DNA from: Porticoccaceae bacterium UBA1989
GTDB taxonomy: Bacteria; Pseudomonadota; Gammaproteobacteria; Pseudomonadales; Porticoccaceae
Length of the DNA: 8,558 nt
Reading direction: 5' to 3'
Assembly: GCA_002335945.1 (NCBI GenBank)
Contig: DDDD01000177.1
Coordinates: forward strand, 1 to 8,558
The notes beneath the pieces are model-generated. The model was not told the origin of the DNA and ran no database searches. It saw only the letters and a list, made by a program, of their open reading frames with translations. Below are positions 5,489-8,558 of the stretch, piece by piece. The first letter of the stretch is position 1; the number at the start of each line of letters is the position of its first letter. The position numbers were made by a program, and so were the translations under genes.

Positions 5489-6402
5489 CAGGATTCTCCT
5501 GCTAATTCTTGGTTGGTAATAAGTGTGCCGACACCTTCATCAGTGAAGATTTCTAGCATGACCGCGTGATTCACCCGACCATCGATAATATGGGCATAGG
5601 GAACACCGGATTTAACGGCCTCTAAGGCGCAGGAAATCTTGGGAAGCATACCGCCATAAATGGTGCCATCGGCGATAAGTTCGTCAACGCGGTCAATACT
5701 TAGGCCGGTTAGTACCTCGCCCTGTTTATCTTGCAGTCCTGACACGTTGGTCAGCAGCATGAGTTTTTCTGCTTTTAGTACTTCGGCAACTTTCCCCGCC
5801 ACTAGGTCGGCATTGATATTGTAGGATTCACCATCTTTGCCAACGCCTATGGGCGCTATCACGGGAATAAAGCCACCTTGGACCAGCATGTCGATGACTG
5901 ACTTGTCGATGGATTCAACTTCACCCACATGGCCAATATCAATAATTTCTGGTACTGACATCTCTGGAGTCTTGTGTGACACGCGCATTTTTTTGGCGCG
6001 AATTAGCTGGCCATCTTTGCCGGTTACGCCAAAGGCTCTGCCACCGGCACTGCTGATCAGGTTAACAATCTCTTTATTGATAGTGGCACCCAAGACCATC
6101 TCAACCACGTCCATGGTTTTGCTGTCGGTAACACGCATACCATCGACAAATTCTGACTTAATATTGAGTCGCTCAAGCAGCTCACCAATCTGCGGGCCGC
6201 CGCCATGGACAACCACGGGATTGATACCCACGGCTTTCATTAACACGATATCTCGGGCAAAGCTTTCTTTAAGGCCATCATCAACCATGGCGTTGCCGCC
6301 ATATTTAACGACCACTGTTTTGCCTGCAAAACGCTGGATATAGGGAAGCGCACGGGAGATAACCTGTGCGGTAGTCTGTGCTTCTTTACGACTCAGTGAC
6401 AT
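5488..6402 (-). CDS. argB: acetylglutamate kinase
   Basis: ArgB phosphorylates N-acetyl-L-glutamate with ATP, the second step of arginine synthesis. The 304-aa length fits the hexameric, arginine-inhibited class rather than the shorter (about 258 aa) E. coli dimer. The extra N-terminal helix (residues 1-24, AQVISRALPYIQRF) is the element that interlinks dimers. Active-site motifs are VVVKYGGNAM (30-39, with K33), VVHGGGPQIG (64-73), DGMRVTD (87-93, with R90) and YNINADLVAGKVAE (194-207). H271, E284 and G290 near the C-terminus sit 3 residues after the positions I recall for the P. aeruginosa arginine-site signature, so feedback inhibition is likely. The ATG lies 2 nt after the algC stop with only a weak Shine-Dalgarno. 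Its TGA overlaps the slmA start. The gene is intact. Confidence 0.98.
   Translation of the reverse strand: MSLSRKEAQTTAQVISRALPYIQRFAGKTVVVKYGGNAMVDDGLKESFARDIVLMKAVGINPVVVHGGGPQIGELLERLNIKSEFVDGMRVTDSKTMDVVEMVLGATINKEIVNLISSAGGRAFGVTGKDGQLIRAKKMRVSHKTPEMSVPEIIDIGHVGEVESIDKSVIDMLVQGGFIPVIAPIGVGKDGESYNINADLVAGKVAEVLKAEKLMLLTNVSGLQDKQGEVLTGLSIDRVDELIADGTIYGGMLPKISCALEAVKSGVPYAHIIDGRVNHAVMLEIFTDEGVGTLITNQELAGES
5489..5501 (-). promoter_or_regulatory. slmA Shine-Dalgarno inside a small hairpin
   Basis: On the minus strand CAGGA-GAA-TCCTG forms a 5-bp stem with a 3-nt loop directly before the slmA ATG. The stem and loop contain the AGGAG ribosome binding site (5500-5496). The argB TGA begins inside the hairpin's 3' arm, so a ribosome finishing argB would melt it. 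This suggests coupled translation of slmA to argB. Confidence 0.5.
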
Positions 6403-6404
6403 AG

Positions 6405-8558
6405 TTAAATATAGTCTTCTATTTGGTTAATAAAGGGTAGTAATTCCCTGCGGAAGGCCTGCTTGACCTGTTCCAGGCTAGCATCATCGTCTGCTTCGAA
6501 GCGCAGGGTCAAGTTGGCTGAGGTATTGGAGGCTCTGATGAGTCCCCAACCATAGGGGTATTCTGCTCGCAGGCCATCTAAGCTGATGATCTGAGCGCCG
6601 CCAAATTGACAGCCGGACAGTAATGTTTGTATCAGCTCAAATTTTTCATCATCCGGCACCGGAATCAATATCTCTGAGGTAAAGCTGCTGGGATCAAAGC
6701 TGGCAATGATTTGGTCGAGAGTCTTTTCGGCACTGTCGCGCTGTGAGCATAGCACCTCGAGCAGGCGAGTGGCGGCGTAGGGGCCGTCATCAAATCCTTT
6801 CCAGCGATCGTTGAAGAAGATATGGCCGCTAAACTCGCCACCGAGGGGAGCCTTATTATGGTGCACGGCTTTTCGAACATGGGAGTGACCGGTCTTACAC
6901 ATAACCGGGCGACCGGAATGCTTGCGGATCATCTCGGCCAAACGCTTGCTGCTTTTCACATCAAAGACGATATCGGCGCCTGGATTGCGCTTTAGAATAT
7001 CTCGGGCAAAAATCATCATCAACTGATCGGGCCAGATTATTTCCCCTTTGCCGGAGATAACCACCAGACGATCGCCATCTCCGTCAAAGGCTAAACCAAG
7101 ATCGGCTTTCACCTCTTTGACCTTGGAGATTAACTGCTTAAGGTTTTTCTCATCGGCAGGATTGGGTTCATGGTTGGGGAACGAACCATCGACCTCGCAG
7201 TTAATGGGAAAGGCCATACAGCCGAGGCTATCAAACAGCTTTAACGCCACGGGACCGGCAACGGAGTTACCAGCATCAATTACCAGTCGGAAGGAGCGGT
7301 CGATCGAGCTGTTTTCGACAATGTGGCGAACATACTGGGAAATGATGTCCCGTGACAACGACTGCCCGCTTTCGCTCTCGGTAAATTTCTCGGCCATCAG
7401 CATGGGCTTTAATAGCTGCAATGCTTTGCCTGAGATTACCTGACGCTGAATAATAATTTTAAAGCCATTATAAACTGCGGGATTGTGGCTGGCGGTTACC
7501 ATGATGCCGCAGCTGGACTGGCCGCAATGATGGACCGCAAAGTTGAGCACCGGGGTGGTTATCTCACCCAGGTTAATCACATTACAGCCCGTCGATAAGA
7601 GTCCCGCTTCCAGCGCTTCGGCAAGCTGTGGCGAGCTGAGTCTGCCGTCACGGCCTATATAAATAGCGGTATGGCCATTTTGAAGAATAATACTGCCGAT
7701 AGCTTTGCCAAGTCTCAAGGCAAATTCTGGAGTGATCTGGCTGTCGGCGATGCCGCGAATATCGTAGTCGCGGAAGACAACATCGGGCAGTACAAATGGC
7801 TTTGGCTGTTCGGGTGCTGCCGCTGGCACTATTTCGAGCTGAGGCGCTTCAGTTTCTAGCTGGGGCTCTTCTGTTTCGAGTTGAGGCTCTTCAATCTCAA
7901 ACTGGCGCTCTTCAGTCTCAAGCTGAGGCTCTTCTGTTTCGAGTTGAAGCTCTTCAACGTTAAGCTGAGGCTCTTCAGTCTCAAGCTGAGGCTCTTCAAT
8001 ACTCAGTGGTGTTTCTGCGGAAACTTGCTCTGCTTCGGGCTTTAGGTTGATGGTTTCTGGCGTAGGCTCTTCATCTGGCTGAGGCTCTCCAATCTCAAGC
8101 TGAGGCTCCCTAATCTCAAGCTGAGGCTCCTCATACTGCAGGTCTTCAGGGTCCTCGAGCAACTCTAGGTCTTGATCATCGGCCGCGGCAAAGAGCGCAT
8201 CTTTGGCGTTGTGTTCTTCTATAAAAATATCGGTGATCAGGGATCTGCGACCGATGCGGTAACTGGCGAATAGATACAGAAGCAGCAGTACAGTGCCGGA
8301 AGCACAGGAAAATAGTAGCCAAAAGGGAGGCAACCCCTCTTCAATGGTACGAATAAGGCTGGCAGATGGGAGGAAGTTTATTTTCCAGATTGGGTTCTCT
8401 GTGTCAAACAATGCGGGCACTTCAGCAGAAGTGAGTACTTGCGCTGCAGCCGGATTTGGCGAGTCGCCGATGGTCAGCAATACTGTATTTGGTCTGTTAG
8501 GTACTTGCTGTAGTAGCTGTAGTCTGCCTTTGGAAACATCCACCGCGCTGAGGGCAAA
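6405..8558 (-). CDS. algC: phosphomannomutase/phosphoglucomutase AlgC, membrane-anchored long form (5' partial)
   Basis: This alpha-D-phosphohexomutase interconverts mannose- and glucose-6-phosphate with their 1-phosphates for surface polysaccharide precursors. The frame is open to the right edge (FALSAVDV...), so the true start is outside. Numbering from the GTG at 8543, a membrane segment lies at 74-95, followed by RIGRR, so the part before it is probably periplasmic and needs another membrane helix upstream. An acidic linker (about 105-245) with EEPQLET heptads leads to the mutase (about 255-712). Its key sites are the phosphoserine loop TASHNP (S352), metal loop DGDGDR (487-492), sugar loop GGEFSGH (568-574) and phosphate-binding RASNTSAN (670-677), all intact. 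The catalytic part alone equals the classic AlgC length (about 460 aa). It is followed by argB after 2 nt. PgsA- or GlmM-type roles are unlikely given the sugar loop and neighbours. Confidence 0.95.
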   Translation of the reverse strand, partial: FALSAVDVSKGRLQLLQQVPNRPNTVLLTIGDSPNPAAAQVLTSAEVPALFDTENPIWKINFLPSASLIRTIEEGLPPFWLLFSCASGTVLLLLYLFASYRIGRRSLITDIFIEEHNAKDALFAAADDQDLELLEDPEDLQYEEPQLEIREPQLEIGEPQPDEEPTPETINLKPEAEQVSAETPLSIEEPQLETEEPQLNVEELQLETEEPQLETEERQFEIEEPQLETEEPQLETEAPQLEIVPAAAPEQPKPFVLPDVVFRDYDIRGIADSQITPEFALRLGKAIGSIILQNGHTAIYIGRDGRLSSPQLAEALEAGLLSTGCNVINLGEITTPVLNFAVHHCGQSSCGIMVTASHNPAVYNGFKIIIQRQVISGKALQLLKPMLMAEKFTESESGQSLSRDIISQYVRHIVENSSIDRSFRLVIDAGNSVAGPVALKLFDSLGCMAFPINCEVDGSFPNHEPNPADEKNLKQLISKVKEVKADLGLAFDGDGDRLVVISGKGEIIWPDQLMMIFARDILKRNPGADIVFDVKSSKRLAEMIRKHSGRPVMCKTGHSHVRKAVHHNKAPLGGEFSGHIFFNDRWKGFDDGPYAATRLLEVLCSQRDSAEKTLDQIIASFDPSSFTSEILIPVPDDEKFELIQTLLSGCQFGGAQIISLDGLRAEYPYGWGLIRASNTSANLTLRFEADDDASLEQVKQAFRRELLPFINQIEDYI
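7830..7997 (-). repeat. eight tandem 21-bp coding repeats (EEPQLET heptads) in algC
   Basis: These 168 bp encode eight in-frame 7-residue units (residues 183-238 from the GTG at 8543): EEPQLET, EEPQLNV, EELQLET, EEPQLET, EERQFEI, EEPQLET, EEPQLET and EAPQLEI. Units differ in codon use. The 21-mers at 7864-7884 and 7927-7947 are identical, and those at 7906-7926 and 7969-7989 differ by one base, showing a 63-bp (three-unit) higher-order duplication. The product is an acidic, proline-spaced linker between the membrane helix and the mutase. Confidence 0.92.
8070..8132 (-). repeat. three further 21-bp heptad repeats in algC
   Basis: A second, separate block encodes EEPQLEI, REPQLEI and GEPQPDE (residues 138-158 from the GTG at 8543), followed by a decayed unit. 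The first two 21-mers (8112-8132 and 8091-8111) match at 19 of 21 bases. About 70 bp of unrelated or decayed coding sequence separates it from the main array, suggesting an older, partly eroded end of the same expansion. Confidence 0.8.

Noticed and set aside
5837..6343. Long plus-strand open frame (168 codons) opposite argB
   Set aside because: It is antisense to a clearly real, conserved argB. Its product is low-complexity Ser/Thr/Pro/Ile-rich with no recognisable motif, typical of a shadow frame.
7048..7443. Plus-strand open frame (131 codons) opposite algC
   Set aside because: It is antisense to the conserved mutase domain, Ser/Arg-rich, and has no promoter, ribosome site or domain signal.
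7827..8132. The 21-bp tandem array as a possible CRISPR or intergenic satellite
   Set aside because: The repeats are contiguous without spacers, keep a perfect 7-codon frame and vary mainly at tolerant positions. They are a coding repeat of algC.
8541..8543. GTG at 8543 as the algC start codon
   Set aside because: The frame stays open beyond it to the window edge and the membrane topology calls for more N-terminal sequence. It is simply the first possible start inside the window.

Overview
The window looks like a chromosomal core region of a gammaproteobacterium, most like Pseudomonas-related or marine Cellvibrionales/SAR92-type lineages. The reasons are a close SlmA match (SlmA is essentially gammaproteobacterial), the gene order algC-argB-slmA / rph-pyrE / yicC-gmk-rpoZ (recalled from Pseudomonas), a hexameric-type ArgB with an N-terminal helix, and moderate GC content. 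No mobile element, CRISPR array, tRNA or rRNA gene is seen. Nearly all of the DNA is coding and the longest intergenic gap is about 120 bp.

Layout. Positions 35-2804 are four minus-strand genes, read right to left: yicC (endoribonuclease), an S1/P1-family secreted nuclease, gmk (guanylate kinase) and rpoZ (RNA polymerase omega). The next gene downstream, expected to be spoT, starts just off the left edge. Positions 2805-2922 are a divergent promoter region. Positions 2923-4923 are a plus-strand unit: rph (RNase PH), pyrE (orotate phosphoribosyltransferase) and an exported DUF4124-type coiled-coil protein translationally coupled to pyrE. Positions 4898-8558 are minus-strand, read right to left: algC (phosphomannomutase/phosphoglucomutase, 5' end cut by the window edge), argB (acetylglutamate kinase) and slmA (nucleoid occlusion factor). 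They are packed with a 2-nt gap and then a 1-base overlap. The two units collide tail to tail with a 26-bp coding overlap and no room for a terminator.

How the genes fit together. The yicC/nuclease/gmk/rpoZ/rph/pyrE block links RNA processing, RNA polymerase, guanine nucleotide supply (GMP to GDP, upstream of spoT's (p)ppGpp metabolism) and pyrimidine synthesis. The algC/argB/slmA block mixes surface sugar precursors, arginine synthesis and division control. This is a conserved neighbourhood rather than one pathway.

The parts that depart from the ordinary are: the secreted S1/P1 nuclease lodged between yicC and gmk and coupled to yicC by TAATG; a long membrane-anchored AlgC whose linker is built from eight tandem EEPQLET-like heptads encoded by 21-bp repeats with a 63-bp higher-order duplication; a hairpin that buries the slmA Shine-Dalgarno sequence; and a palindrome over the likely rph -10 element. 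I see no convincing undescribed defence or mobile system.
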